DNA of 64,000 nucleotides from Lachnospiraceae bacterium (GCA_022769005.1 JALEKK010000031.1:1-64000), one strand, 5' to 3'; numbered from the stretch's first letter, positions 8,100 through 16,891 are shown. Notes: generated by a model from the letters alone, not told the origin. Numbers and translations are program-made.

Positions 8100-8139
8100 A
8101 TAAGGTGTACTTGACATTGATACAAGTACACCTTATTAT
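8100..8139 (+). promoter_or_regulatory. Promoter covered by a 14-bp-arm palindrome (probable Rrf2 operator)
   Basis: TTGACA (8111-8116), 17-base spacer and TATTAT (8134-8139) make a near-ideal promoter. ATAAGGTGTACTTG (8100-8113) and its exact complement (8123-8136) flank a 9-base centre, so the palindrome overlaps both -35 and -10. The first gene downstream is an Rrf2 regulator, so autorepression is the simplest reading. Confidence 0.82.
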
Positions 8140-8168
8140 TGTGTACATACTTAAGTGAGGTGTTGAAT

Positions 8169-8600
8169 ATGGATACAAAATTTTCGGTAGCGCTCCATAT
8201 CCTGATTTATATTGAGGAGTCGGATAAGGAGGTCACTTCGGAACTGTTAGCCCGAAGCGTTGGGACAAATGCCAGTTATATCAGAAAAATTACGGGATTA
8301 TTAAAGGACTCGGGCATAATTGAAACTCACCGTGGGAAAAAGGGTATTACTTTAAATATGGAACCGGATGAATTAACTTTGGATAAAGTATATTTTGCGG
8401 TTTGCCCTGATAAAGAATTGCTTTCGGTTCATGAAACGGCCAACAGAGAATGTCCCATAGGAGAAAATATCAATGAGGTTTTAGAGCCCGTATTTGAAGA
8501 ATCAGAGCGACAGTTGGTTTTAAATCTAAAAAAGAAAACCCTTAAGAATTTAATTGATGATATGTATGAATCATATAACAGGAAAAGGAGAACAAATTGA
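8169..8600 (+). CDS. Rrf2-family transcriptional regulator
   Basis: 143 residues from the ATG at 8169, preceded by GTGAGG. The winged helix (ALHILIYIEE, TSELLARSVGTNASYIRKITGLLKDSGII, HRGKKGITL) is typical of Rrf2 proteins. Two cysteines (AVCPD and RECPIG) lie in the region where Fe-S or redox-sensing Rrf2 members keep their ligands, but only two are visible, so a cluster is uncertain; thiol or electrophile sensing is possible. It heads an operon with an alcohol dehydrogenase-like reductase and a nitroreductase, which suggests control of a detoxification response. Confidence 0.85.
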   Translation: MDTKFSVALHILIYIEESDKEVTSELLARSVGTNASYIRKITGLLKDSGIIETHRGKKGITLNMEPDELTLDKVYFAVCPDKELLSVHETANRECPIGENINEVLEPVFEESERQLVLNLKKKTLKNLIDDMYESYNRKRRTN

Positions 8601-9598
8601 AAGCTGCACTGGTAGAGCGATATAACAAAAATAATATTTCATTAAATATAAGAGACGTTAATAAACCGTTTGTCGGAGAAAACGATCTTCTGGTAAAAGT
8701 GTCCGCAGCGGGAGTAAATCCGCTTGATAACATGATTACACGAGGCGAAGTAAAGATGATTGTTCCGTATAAATTACCGGTTATTGCAGGTAATGAAATG
8801 GTAGGAATCGTTGAAGAAACAGGATCCCGTGTAAGTAAATTTAAAAAAGGAGATCGTATATTTGCCAGACTTCCTTTGAACAGAATAGGAGCATTTGCCG
8901 AGTATACGGCCGTGAATGAAGATGCGGCTGCAAAAGTTCCGGATTATCTGACGGATATTGAAGCTGCTGCAATGCCTTTGACTTCTCTTACGATTATGCA
9001 GTCGCTGGAGTTAATGCATGCGGAAAGCGGAAAGACGATATTTATCTCAGGAGGTACCGGAAGCTTGGGAGCCATGGCGATTCCAATTGCAAAAGCAAAG
9101 GGACTCAAGGTGATTACAAACGGAAGTGCAGGGAACAGGGAGAGAGTTCTGGAATTGGGAGCAAGTGAATTTATAGATTATAAAAAAGAAGATTACACTA
9201 AAGTCTTATCAGATATCGACTATGTATTGGACACGCTCGGCGGTAATGAAACCGAAAAACAGATGACTATTATGAAGAAAAACGGAAAAATGGTTTCTTT
9301 AAGAGCAATGCCAAACGGTTCATTTGCGAGGAGAATGGGCTTGCCTAAATGGAAACAGATAATTTTCGGACTTGTCGGCAGAAAGTATGACAAAATGGCA
9401 AAAAAATACGGAGTTTCATATGATTTTGTGTTTGTAACGTCAGACGGAAAGCAATTACGGGAAGCGGCAGATATATTTGAACGTTTAAAAATAAAACCTT
9501 CAATAGATACTGTTTTTTCATTTAAAGATGTAAATAAAGCATTGTATAAAATTGCGAACGGACACTCAAAGGGAAAGACTATAATCACAATGGAGTAA
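8597..9598 (+). CDS. Medium-chain reductase/quinone oxidoreductase (zinc-independent MDR family)
   Basis: 333 residues. Starts with TTG at 8597, overlapping the preceding TGA by four bases, with AGGAG at 8586-8590. The GroES-like N-terminus (VSAAGVNPLDNMITRGE, PVIAGNEMVGIVEETG) and the NADP-binding motif SGGTGSLGAMAIPIAKAKG (about residues 153-171) mark the quinone oxidoreductase branch. The structural and catalytic zinc cysteines are missing, as expected for that branch. It probably reduces quinones or enals with NADPH. It is translationally coupled to the Rrf2 gene. Confidence 0.85.
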   Translation: MKAALVERYNKNNISLNIRDVNKPFVGENDLLVKVSAAGVNPLDNMITRGEVKMIVPYKLPVIAGNEMVGIVEETGSRVSKFKKGDRIFARLPLNRIGAFAEYTAVNEDAAAKVPDYLTDIEAAAMPLTSLTIMQSLELMHAESGKTIFISGGTGSLGAMAIPIAKAKGLKVITNGSAGNRERVLELGASEFIDYKKEDYTKVLSDIDYVLDTLGGNETEKQMTIMKKNGKMVSLRAMPNGSFARRMGLPKWKQIIFGLVGRKYDKMAKKYGVSYDFVFVTSDGKQLREAADIFERLKIKPSIDTVFSFKDVNKALYKIANGHSKGKTIITME

Positions 9599-9608
9599 AG
9601 AAGAAGTA

Positions 9609-10463
9609 ATGGAATTTACAGAAGTGGAAAAGTTGCCGATAAATGTTACGGATGCGATTAAAAACCGCACAAGTACAAGAAGTTTTGAAGAAAGATCATT
9701 AACTGAAGAAGATAAAAATAAATTACTGAATTTCAGCAATACACTTACAAATCCGTTTGGAGTGGATATTAAACTTCATTTTGTGAGCAAAAACACCGGA
9801 ATGGAAAATATTAAACTCGGAACATACGGAACTATAAAAGGTGCAAGAGATTTCATTGCCGTTACGGTGAAAGATGAACCGTTTGCAATGGAAGCCGTCG
9901 GTTATCAGTTCGAAAATCTGGTGCTGTATGCTACTGAGATGGGGCTCGGTACGGTATGGCTTGCGGCTACATTCAACAGAAAAGACTTTAAAAACGTTAT
10001 GGATATAAGTTCCGATGATTTATTTCCGTGCATCTGTCCTGTCGGATATCCGTCCGGTAAACGTTCGATAATTGAAAGAGTTACAAGAGCGAGTCTCGGT
10101 TCTAAAAACAGAAAATCATGGGATAAGATATTTTTTTTAAATGATTTTAATCATTTATTATCTGAAGAAGATGCAGGTGAATACCGCATTCCGTTGGAAA
10201 TGTTAAGGCTGGCACCGAGTTCCACAAATGCTCAACCTTGGGCAGTGGTAAAGGAAGGTAATTATTATCATTTCTTTAACAATTATAAAGACAGAGTAAG
10301 CGATGACGTAAAAAAGATAAAGCATTTGGATTTGGGTATTGCTCTGTCTCATTTTCATCAAACTGCCATGAGCATCGGATTGAAAAGTAATCCGGAAATA
10401 TGTGATATAAAGTTTTCTGTTCCTAAAGACATGCATTATATCATTTCATATAAAATCGGATAA
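9609..10463 (+). CDS. Nitroreductase-family FMN protein
   Basis: 284 residues, resembling the double-length TM1586-type nitroreductases. The N-terminal half has IKNRTSTRSFEER, the family's FMN phosphate site, and GYQFENLVLYATEMGLGTVWLAATFNR. The second half contains LRLAPSSTNAQPWAVV, a second FMN-contact motif. It begins 10 bases after the reductase gene, so it is the third gene of the Rrf2-controlled operon. Reduction of nitro compounds or quinones is inferred; the true substrate is unknown. Confidence 0.82.
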   Translation: MEFTEVEKLPINVTDAIKNRTSTRSFEERSLTEEDKNKLLNFSNTLTNPFGVDIKLHFVSKNTGMENIKLGTYGTIKGARDFIAVTVKDEPFAMEAVGYQFENLVLYATEMGLGTVWLAATFNRKDFKNVMDISSDDLFPCICPVGYPSGKRSIIERVTRASLGSKNRKSWDKIFFLNDFNHLLSEEDAGEYRIPLEMLRLAPSSTNAQPWAVVKEGNYYHFFNNYKDRVSDDVKKIKHLDLGIALSHFHQTAMSIGLKSNPEICDIKFSVPKDMHYIISYKIG

Positions 10464-10469
10464 TGTGTT

Positions 10470-10555
10470 ACAATTCATCCCACCACCTATAGAGGTGGGG
10501 GATTTCTTGCTCACGGCATGTTAAAAACACTACATATATGCCCGTCCCGGGTTAT
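10470..10555 (-). mobile_element. Probable orphan right end of an IS200/IS605-type (TnpB) element
   Basis: On the minus strand this reads GCCGTGAGCAAGAAATCCCC then CACCTCTATAGGTGGTGGG and ATGAATTG. A GTGAGC-AAGAA lead-in followed by a GGTGGGG hairpin is the usual shape of IS605-family right ends, where the TnpB guide RNA scaffold ends. No tnpB or tnpA reading frame is present nearby, so only the end remains. The same hairpin could act as a terminator for the nitroreductase gene. Recognition is by pattern only. Confidence 0.45.
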
Positions 10556-10574
10556 TAATAAAATATTTTAAGGG

Positions 10575-10616
10575 AAACGGTATAATCTTAAAAATAAGGT
10601 TATACCGTTTTTTTAT
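10575..10616 (+). terminator. Strong intrinsic terminator
   Basis: AAACGGTATAA (10575-10585) pairs with TTATACCGTTT (10600-10610), and a run of seven T follows. It lies 110 bases after the nitroreductase stop. Confidence 0.8.
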
Positions 10617-10672
10617 ATATGCGATAAAAATATATTTGCCGAGCCTATATTAATTATAATATAAGCCGAATG

Positions 10673-10795
10673 TCATATAATTATATTATTATTTTTTAAA
10701 TATTCTAATGTCGTTTTAATTTCTTAATTGACTTCTTTTGTAAAAATTACTGTATACGGTTTTTCACAATCGCTTATTTTTATTTTTGTTTCCAA
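10673..10795 (-). pseudogene. Possible decayed small ORF with one in-frame stop
   Basis: Minus strand, from TTG at 10795 (an AAAGGAG site lies 13 bases before it): METKIKISDCEKPYTVIFTK, then EVN and a TAA at 10724-10726, then 16 more codons (EIKTTLEYLKNNNIII) and TGA at 10673. The composition looks protein-like on both sides of the stop. It could also be two chance ORFs in AT-rich DNA. No family recognised. Confidence 0.25.
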
Positions 10796-11192
10796 CTAAA
10801 ATTTAACTCCTTTCTCATCCGGAATGATATTTGATGTCGTAAGTATATGGGTAACGTGTTTATGAGTCACGAAAAACGGTAAGAGGTAAAAATGCAGGCA
10901 AGATGTAAGATATGGATTTATATCATGTTTTTGCATTGATAACAATATAAAAATGATAAAAAATTAACATAAAAACATTACAAATTTATCTTGTATGTAA
11001 AAAATATTTATCAATAAAATCTACAAATAAGTTGATATGTATAAAAATATGTGATAGAGTACAGTGACATTGATAATAAATACTGTTTTTAATTAATTCA
11101 TCAATTTGTAATTAAAATGTTCCGTACAAAAATATTATCGGACTAAACAGTAATGTATCGGAACTGTTTTAAAATGCTAAAAGGAGAAGATT
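10796..11192. other. AT-rich intergenic region ahead of the large surface-protein gene
   Basis: No coding signal seen. The strand-plus part from about 10900 is very AT-rich. A possible promoter is TTGATA at 11032-11037 with TAGAGT 17 bases on (11055-11060), about 130 bases before the ATG. The long leader suggests post-transcriptional or multi-promoter control, but I see no clear riboswitch. Confidence 0.35.
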
Positions 11193-14100
11193 ATGAAAAC
11201 AAAAAAGCGACGAAGTATATTTGCCGGTGCGCTGGGTTTATTCTTAACATTGGGAGCCGTCACGCAAAATGTGACAGTGGCTTTTGCACAGGAACCGGGC
11301 GAGGCGATATATTATGGCACTGACAGTGATAATCATGCTCCAGGAACAGGCGGCGGAACGGATAATTTGAATGCATTGCAAACATCTGATGAAAACCCGA
11401 CAGAGGAACCGCCGAAAGCGGCTCAAAATGACTTATACACATCATATATCAACCTTGTGGGTGAAAAAACGGCCTTTTACGGCGGAGAAATTATAACACT
11501 TTACAATAATATTGTAATCTCCGGAAATCAGACCGTTTTAGAAGAAGGTTCTTATTCCGTAATTACTATTCCAAAATCTTCATTTCAAAAACCCGTAGAA
11601 AAAGATATCTCAACATCTTTTACCGATTTTAAAAATCTTACCATAGAAGAAACAGACAGTGATTATCGCATTATTACTGTCTATAAAACGTTGTACGGCG
11701 GATATAATGCGGGTACACCGGTTAAGTTAAGCCTGATTCCCGGGGGGATTGTCAACAGGAGCAACAGTATCGTAAAACAGGAATTTTTTGACAAAAACGG
11801 GACAAAACTTACCGAAACAAGTCAGGTAAATATTATCGGTAAGGCTGAAATAGAAAAAATCAGTAACAACAACTGGGGCGCATCAAGGTTAAAAAATGAA
11901 GTAGATGAACATTATGTTATAAAACAGGGAACATATCGTACGTTTCATCCATACTATACATATGTACTGGACAATCAGAACGATCCGAGAGACAGGCGTA
12001 TCTATGCCGCCGTTCCGGATGGGACGTCGGTAAAGGCAGACACGGGCTGGACATATGAAGAATCAACGGGGCGTTATTATAAGGACATTCCGAGAAATAA
12101 ATGGAACAACTCAAATATTACCATTGAGCTGGACTTGGGCGGAATCGATATGTCTTCGTTCGACTCGCAGGATAAGTATAAGCGTTTTGAGGTTGTATTT
12201 TCGACGCAGCCGGTAGTAGACGGAGTTGTTCAGACGGATGTCGGACCTTATAGGGCTTCAAGCAAAATAGATTATTATATATTGAAGTCGGGACCGGTTG
12301 TTCCGGGAGCTACACAGAGTGTATACAATTATGTATATAACAAAACAATAAATCGTGATTATCAACCCGTAAACGGGAATAAATCAGCCACCGGAAGCTA
12401 TCATTTGGGAAGCGGATATTATTCGGACAGAAATCTTACATACTTGTCATATAATCAGGACCTTTTAAATTCACAGCGCATACGGTACTCCCTTGCAAAC
12501 CTTACAAGCTACGGCATTTATAACGGAAAGGGCGATGATGATACACGTGAACTTTCATTTACATCATCACATATAGAAGTAAGCCCTTATACCAATCCTT
12601 CGGAGATCCGTATTATGGTTTTGGGTTTAAATGAAGAAGATACGGAAACATTAAAAAACATGCTGCACGGCACTAAAGCATATGGTTGGAAAGACGGAGT
12701 TAAAACCCTTATATCCGAAGATATTCCCGTTGTCTCCTACGGATCGTACACAGATTCCCATACATCCGAAGGCTGGCAGAAGCTTAACGGAGAAGGAGAT
12801 TATTCGGAAATATCCTTTGAATATCCTGAAACCTTGAAGTTTATCGGTAAAAGCAACATAGATAAGTTTTATAAAGCAATATGGAATGATGTTGTCGCAG
12901 ATATAAAGGAAAGTGCATACACTGAATTGGCAGACAAACTCAGTAAAGAAGAAGCTCCGGTAATTAATTATAAGGCGGATTACGGAAGGTTATATTTGAA
13001 GGGTAAGTATGTCGTAAATGCAGGTGAAGAAGCAACCGAAAATACGGCTGTGGTTTCAGACAGCACAAGAGATGAATTTCGAATGTATTACGAAGATATT
13101 ATGAAGACAAATAATATTTCGATTACTACCGGAAGTCAATATTTTGTGGATGAAACGCTGACTGCAAAGCTTTCATATACACAGAACAGATACGGAAACT
13201 TTGCGGATGCCACGATGCCTGAAAATGCAAATATTTATTATCTTGTTCCGGACGGACTGGAGCCTGTAGATGACGGAGAAACGTTCAGTGACATAAAGGT
13301 TGTCCGAGGATATATAGACGGGTTTAATCTTGTAACGGCTAAACCCACGAAAATGAATATACCTAAGTCTTCGGGAGCAATAAACGATAGAAGTCAAAAT
13401 ACTTACGAATTGAGCTTTACCGTTACAGGAAGACTGCAAACGGGAACATATAAAATTTATTCCTGTATGTCTATTGATAATAACAAGATAGGAGTAGATG
13501 AAAACGGGACTCAATACGGAATCCTTCAAAGAGATAATCCGGGCTCGTCAACCGTATGGAAAAATATACTAAATGATGCGGAAAACAGACCGGACAACAG
13601 GCTTAAATTTACGGATTTTTCGAGTGAGACATTTACAATTTATCCTCCTAAAGTTTTATCTTCATTTAAAGAAGTAAAACTTTCAAAAGATCCGGATTCA
13701 AAATACGCATCATCTCTCGGCAATAAAGCGACTATCGGAACGCCGATAGACTACAGGTGGCTTTTGAAAAATAACAGTACCGGGGATATCGATACTCTCG
13801 AAGTTATAGACATTCTTCCGTATTCCGGAGATAAGTCAATAGTGGCAAGCGACAGCGGAGAATATACAAGCAGAGGTTCAACATTTAAAACTCCTCTTAC
13901 AGGCGTTGATGCAAATGAGAAATTTGACATTTACTATTCTACAGATCCCGTAAAAGGAACCATAAAAGAAAATACTGCCGCTGCATGGAGTGCCTCCGTG
14001 GATGATTATTCATCGGTTACAATGATTAAGGCGGTTTTAAAAACCGGACAAAAATTGTCGGTAGGTGAGTCATGCTCTATCGTAACTCACAATATTATTG

Positions 14101-15398
14101 AAAATAACGATAAAATTCAGGACGGTCAAAAGGCGCATAATTCATTTGCCGTATCTTTGAACGACGGGAATTCTTTTGCGGAAGCTTTGGGTGTTGAAGT
14201 CACGGTAAACTACCCTAAGCGTGACGTTCAAATATTAAAGTCGGATCTGGAAAATCAAAATAAAAGGTTATATAACGCCGTATTTACATTATATGAAGAA
14301 GGAACCGGAGAAAACGGCGGAGACCGCCTGATTAAAGATGACATTACTACTAATCATGACGGTATCGCCACAATTCCGAATCTATTGGTGGGAAAGGAAT
14401 ATTATCTTATTGAAAAGAAAGCTCCCGAAGGATATGAGCGTTCCGAAGATAGATTGTATTTTACGGTTAATGAAGCGGATGAAACAAACAGTGTACAAAG
14501 GATAGACATTTCAAATGACATAAAGAGAACCTCCGTGGGAGTGACTAAAAAATGGATAGGACCGGCCGCGGATAATGTAAATGTTCATCTTTTGGCAGAC
14601 GGAGTTGACACGGGAAAGTCGTTAACTTTAGACGAATCGAATAACTGGAAGGGCACATTTGATAAGCTGCCTGAATTAAATAATGACGGTTCCGAAATTT
14701 CATATACGGTTTCGGAAACACCGATTACGGATTATTCATCTTCAATAACGGGAGATGCGAAAACAGGATATGTAATTACAAACAAAAATACCGAGAAAAT
14801 ATCGATTCCCGTAAAAAAAGAGTGGATAGGACCGCCGACAGATAAAGTTTCGATAAAGTTGGAAGCGGACGGAAATGTTGTTGATGAAATTGTATTAAAT
14901 GATGACAACAACTGGAGCGGAAGCTTTGAAGGATTTCTGAAATATGATGCCGACGACGGTCATGAAATCAGTTATACGGTTTCTGAGGATGAGACGGCAG
15001 ATTATGCAACAAGTATTACGGGAGACGCCGTGAACGGATTTACCGTGACAAATACGAAAAAACCTACGGGATCCATACCTCCGGCAGATGAAGAAAATGT
15101 ACCTCCTTCAGATGATGAACCGGAAAATCCTACATCTCCTTCAGATGAAGAACCGGGAAATCCTACATCTCATTCAGATGAAGGATATGAAGATCCTACG
15201 CCTCCTTCAGGTGAAAAGCATGAAGATCCGGTATCTCCGGACAATGTAAAGAATTCGGAAAACAATACCGACAAAACAGATACAACGCCGAAAACCGGCG
15301 ACAATATGCAATACGGCATTTGGATAATACTTGCGGCTGCGGGAATGGCGGGAGCGGTTCTGACTGCAGTTGCGAAAAAGAAAATAAAGAGAAGATAA
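11193..15398 (+). CDS. Large sortase-anchored surface protein with Cna-B domains
   Basis: 1401 residues. A signal peptide (MKTKKRRSIFAGALGLFLTL to FAQE) is followed by about 950 residues without a recognised domain but rich in beta-strand sequence. Cna-B-type domains lie near 1011-1105 (DVQILKSDLENQNKRLYNAVF), 1112-1195 (GVTKKWIGPAADNVNVHLLADG has its partner in PVKKEWIGPPTDKVSIKLEADG) and 1203-1290. A Pro/Ser/Asp-rich linker with short repeats (PSDDEPENP, PSDEEPGNP) precedes TPKTGD near 1364, a hydrophobic helix and KKKIKRR. It should be covalently attached to peptidoglycan by a sortase. Likely an adhesin or pilin-like protein; the ligand is unknown. Confidence 0.85.
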   Translation: MKTKKRRSIFAGALGLFLTLGAVTQNVTVAFAQEPGEAIYYGTDSDNHAPGTGGGTDNLNALQTSDENPTEEPPKAAQNDLYTSYINLVGEKTAFYGGEIITLYNNIVISGNQTVLEEGSYSVITIPKSSFQKPVEKDISTSFTDFKNLTIEETDSDYRIITVYKTLYGGYNAGTPVKLSLIPGGIVNRSNSIVKQEFFDKNGTKLTETSQVNIIGKAEIEKISNNNWGASRLKNEVDEHYVIKQGTYRTFHPYYTYVLDNQNDPRDRRIYAAVPDGTSVKADTGWTYEESTGRYYKDIPRNKWNNSNITIELDLGGIDMSSFDSQDKYKRFEVVFSTQPVVDGVVQTDVGPYRASSKIDYYILKSGPVVPGATQSVYNYVYNKTINRDYQPVNGNKSATGSYHLGSGYYSDRNLTYLSYNQDLLNSQRIRYSLANLTSYGIYNGKGDDDTRELSFTSSHIEVSPYTNPSEIRIMVLGLNEEDTETLKNMLHGTKAYGWKDGVKTLISEDIPVVSYGSYTDSHTSEGWQKLNGEGDYSEISFEYPETLKFIGKSNIDKFYKAIWNDVVADIKESAYTELADKLSKEEAPVINYKADYGRLYLKGKYVVNAGEEATENTAVVSDSTRDEFRMYYEDIMKTNNISITTGSQYFVDETLTAKLSYTQNRYGNFADATMPENANIYYLVPDGLEPVDDGETFSDIKVVRGYIDGFNLVTAKPTKMNIPKSSGAINDRSQNTYELSFTVTGRLQTGTYKIYSCMSIDNNKIGVDENGTQYGILQRDNPGSSTVWKNILNDAENRPDNRLKFTDFSSETFTIYPPKVLSSFKEVKLSKDPDSKYASSLGNKATIGTPIDYRWLLKNNSTGDIDTLEVIDILPYSGDKSIVASDSGEYTSRGSTFKTPLTGVDANEKFDIYYSTDPVKGTIKENTAAAWSASVDDYSSVTMIKAVLKTGQKLSVGESCSIVTHNIIENNDKIQDGQKAHNSFAVSLNDGNSFAEALGVEVTVNYPKRDVQILKSDLENQNKRLYNAVFTLYEEGTGENGGDRLIKDDITTNHDGIATIPNLLVGKEYYLIEKKAPEGYERSEDRLYFTVNEADETNSVQRIDISNDIKRTSVGVTKKWIGPAADNVNVHLLADGVDTGKSLTLDESNNWKGTFDKLPELNNDGSEISYTVSETPITDYSSSITGDAKTGYVITNKNTEKISIPVKKEWIGPPTDKVSIKLEADGNVVDEIVLNDDNNWSGSFEGFLKYDADDGHEISYTVSEDETADYATSITGDAVNGFTVTNTKKPTGSIPPADEENVPPSDDEPENPTSPSDEEPGNPTSHSDEGYEDPTPPSGEKHEDPVSPDNVKNSENNTDKTDTTPKTGDNMQYGIWIILAAAGMAGAVLTAVAKKKIKRR

Positions 15399-15463
15399 AC
15401 TTTATTTACCGATACAAATATATACAAGAAAATTGTAAAATTATGCAGTAACTTTTAATTAAA

Positions 15464-15500
15464 AAACTATCGCAAGGTATTTTGCGGTAGGTTTATTTTT
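15464..15500 (+). terminator. Intrinsic terminator after the surface-protein gene
   Basis: CTATCGCAA (15467-15475) pairs, with one G-U pair, with TTGCGGTAG (15482-15490); GTTTATTTTTT follows. Confidence 0.7.
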
Positions 15501-15526
15501 TACCATATATCGGATTTTAATATCTA

Positions 15527-15568
15527 AAGATGCGCTAAGGCAATCGCCTCGGCGCATCTTTTTTATTT
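15527..15568 (+). terminator. Second intrinsic terminator
   Basis: AAGATGCGC (15527-15535) pairs with GCGCATCTT (15552-15560); the inner AGGC/GCCT also pairs, and a T-run follows. The 240 bases between here and the next gene hold no other feature I can support. Confidence 0.75.
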
Positions 15569-15807
15569 TGAGAGCATAATCGTAGGAATAATAAGCATTT
15601 TTTACATATATATTATGAGCGTATATATAACCTGTCGTAAAAGTCATGCTTTATGACAATTTTATAAAAATGATAATCGGAATATAAAATTTATTTTACA
15701 TGGACTTTTCCGGATGTTGATAGATGAAAAATATTGCCTTTAGTAACATATGAGATGTCAACGGGACAAACAATTCAAAACCTAAACACAAAGAGGAATG
15801 GTATCAA

Positions 15808-16269
15808 ATGCTTACAATCAAAGAAAAACAGGAATTAAATGTAAAAAAAGCTCTTTCATTCAGAGGAATTATTGAGGAGAGCGAACTTGAATCCATTAAA
15901 AGAGATATGGACTCTGTGATTATTAATAACAATATATCCGTAAGAGGCGAGTTTATCACGGTTACATACGGTATAGAAGGCGAAAAGCTGGATATGGAGC
16001 TTATTATACCGATAGATTCCGATGTTGACGTTACGGCAGAAGGGTATCGTATCAGAGACGATGTAAGGATTGAAAATGCTGTTGTTGCTTCTTATCAGGG
16101 AAGTCCGGATACATTTACGGATGTGTTCATGGAATTAAACCGATATATAACAGACAACAATTTAGAACCTGCAACAGCCGGATACAACGTATTCAGAGGT
16201 TCCGTATACAACGAAATTGAAGGTTGTATGGATATATGTGTTGATGTGTATTTGGGAGTTGCCAACTGA
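15808..16269 (+). CDS. GyrI-like/DUF5085-like small protein upstream of the peptide array
   Basis: 153 residues, soluble, no membrane segment. The pattern MELIIPIDSDVDVTAEGY, then a YNVFRGSVYNE strand and an acidic end with a conserved-looking ICVDVYLGV, resembles the effector-binding GyrI-like fold or DUF5085 proteins; this is a weak match by eye. It starts with ATG after AAGAGGA. It ends 82 bases before the first double-glycine peptide gene, so it may be part of that locus, for example as a regulator or self-protection protein. Immunity function is only an inference from position. Confidence 0.5.
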   Translation: MLTIKEKQELNVKKALSFRGIIEESELESIKRDMDSVIINNNISVRGEFITVTYGIEGEKLDMELIIPIDSDVDVTAEGYRIRDDVRIENAVVASYQGSPDTFTDVFMELNRYITDNNLEPATAGYNVFRGSVYNEIEGCMDICVDVYLGVAN

Positions 16270-16289
16270 TTTTTGACATATTTATTCGG

Positions 16290-16312
16290 TAATAACGGGT
16301 ATGCCCGTATTA
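16290..16312 (+). other. Small hairpin between the upstream gene and the peptide array
   Basis: ACGGG (16295-16299) pairs with CCCGT (16304-16308), extended by TAA/TTA with a one-base bulge. No T-run follows, so it is more likely a transcript-stabilising or attenuating hairpin than a terminator. A TTGACA lies at 16273-16278 but no well-spaced -10 is seen. Confidence 0.4.
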
Positions 16313-16351
16313 CATATACTATTAAAAATCCGGTAAAAGGAGGTGAAGCAG

Positions 16352-16504
16352 ATGGAAAACAAATTCAAAGTTATGACAAATGAAGAACTTATGAAGTGCG
16401 AAGGCGGAAGTGTTGCAAGAATACTTATCGATATTGCCAAAGAAGCAATTAAAGAGCTTTGGAGGGATATAAATAAACCTAATCGATTTAGACCTACACT
16501 TTGA
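16352..16504 (+). CDS. Double-glycine leader peptide precursor 1
   Basis: 50 residues, preceded by AAAGGAGGTG. Leader MENKFKVMTNEELMKCEGG ends in GG; the predicted core is 31 residues, beginning SVARILIDIAKEAIKELW and ending NRFRPTL. The core would form a cationic amphipathic helix with a charged tail, unlike the glycine-rich cores later in the array. The leader shares MTxEELMxxEGG with the other six. A C39-type exporter encoded 1.5 kb downstream is the expected protease and transporter for such leaders. Confidence 0.85.
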   Translation: MENKFKVMTNEELMKCEGGSVARILIDIAKEAIKELWRDINKPNRFRPTL

Positions 16505-16535
16505 TATATAGGAAATGTAAGAAGGAGACAGAATC

Positions 16536-16703
16536 ATGGAAAAGCTAAATACAATGACAGAAGACGAAATTATGGTTTGTGACGGCGGAGTGTATCATCC
16601 AAACGGCGGTTGTACTCCAACGATAGAGATTCCTATTTTAAGACCGCAGAGACCTAAAACAAGAGACATTTTTGATTCTGCCTTAAAGAGTCTTTATAAA
16701 TAA
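16536..16703 (+). CDS. Double-glycine leader peptide precursor 2
   Basis: 55 residues, with GAAGGAG upstream. Leader MEKLNTMTEDEIMVCDGG; core 37 residues starting VYHPNGGCTPTIEIPILRPQ and ending ALKSLYK. The core is proline- and arginine-rich, holds one cysteine, and contains no GxxxG helix, so it differs in chemistry from its neighbours while keeping the leader. It lies 31 bases after precursor 1. Function is inferred from the leader and the linked exporter. Confidence 0.83.
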   Translation: MEKLNTMTEDEIMVCDGGVYHPNGGCTPTIEIPILRPQRPKTRDIFDSALKSLYK

Positions 16704-16738
16704 TTACCAAAACAAGTTTTATAAAAGGAGAAAAAGTT

Positions 16739-16891
16739 ATGTTAAGAACAATGACAGAAGATGAAGTAATGACAGTAGACGGCGGTATTGTATGGGTACC
16801 TGTTGTTTGGGCGGGAGTTAAGTGCGCTGCGGCATTGCTCGGAGGAGTAGGTGCAGGTCTCGCAGTATCAAAAATAGTTTCAAGATGGTAA
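16739..16891 (+). CDS. Double-glycine leader peptide precursor 3 (class IIb-like core)
   Basis: 50 residues, preceded by AAAAGGAG. Leader MLRTMTEDEVMTVDGG; core 34 residues, beginning IVWVPVVWAGVKC and ending AVSKIVSRW. The hydrophobic core contains GGVGAG, a GxxxG-type helix-packing motif common in two-peptide bacteriocins, and a cationic end. It is the close paralogue of precursor 7 (same first five and last ten core residues), pointing to duplication within the array. Confidence 0.85.
   Translation: MLRTMTEDEVMTVDGGIVWVPVVWAGVKCAAALLGGVGAGLAVSKIVSRW

Noticed and set aside
8040-8168. N-terminal extension of the Rrf2 regulator from 8139
   Set aside because: A TTG inside the -10 box would be transcribed only in part; the ATG at 8169 has a GTGAGG site.
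10470-10510. Plain intrinsic terminator only
   Set aside because: The hairpin lacks a T-run and a better terminator lies at 10575; the wider sequence resembles an IS605 end, so that was preferred at low confidence.
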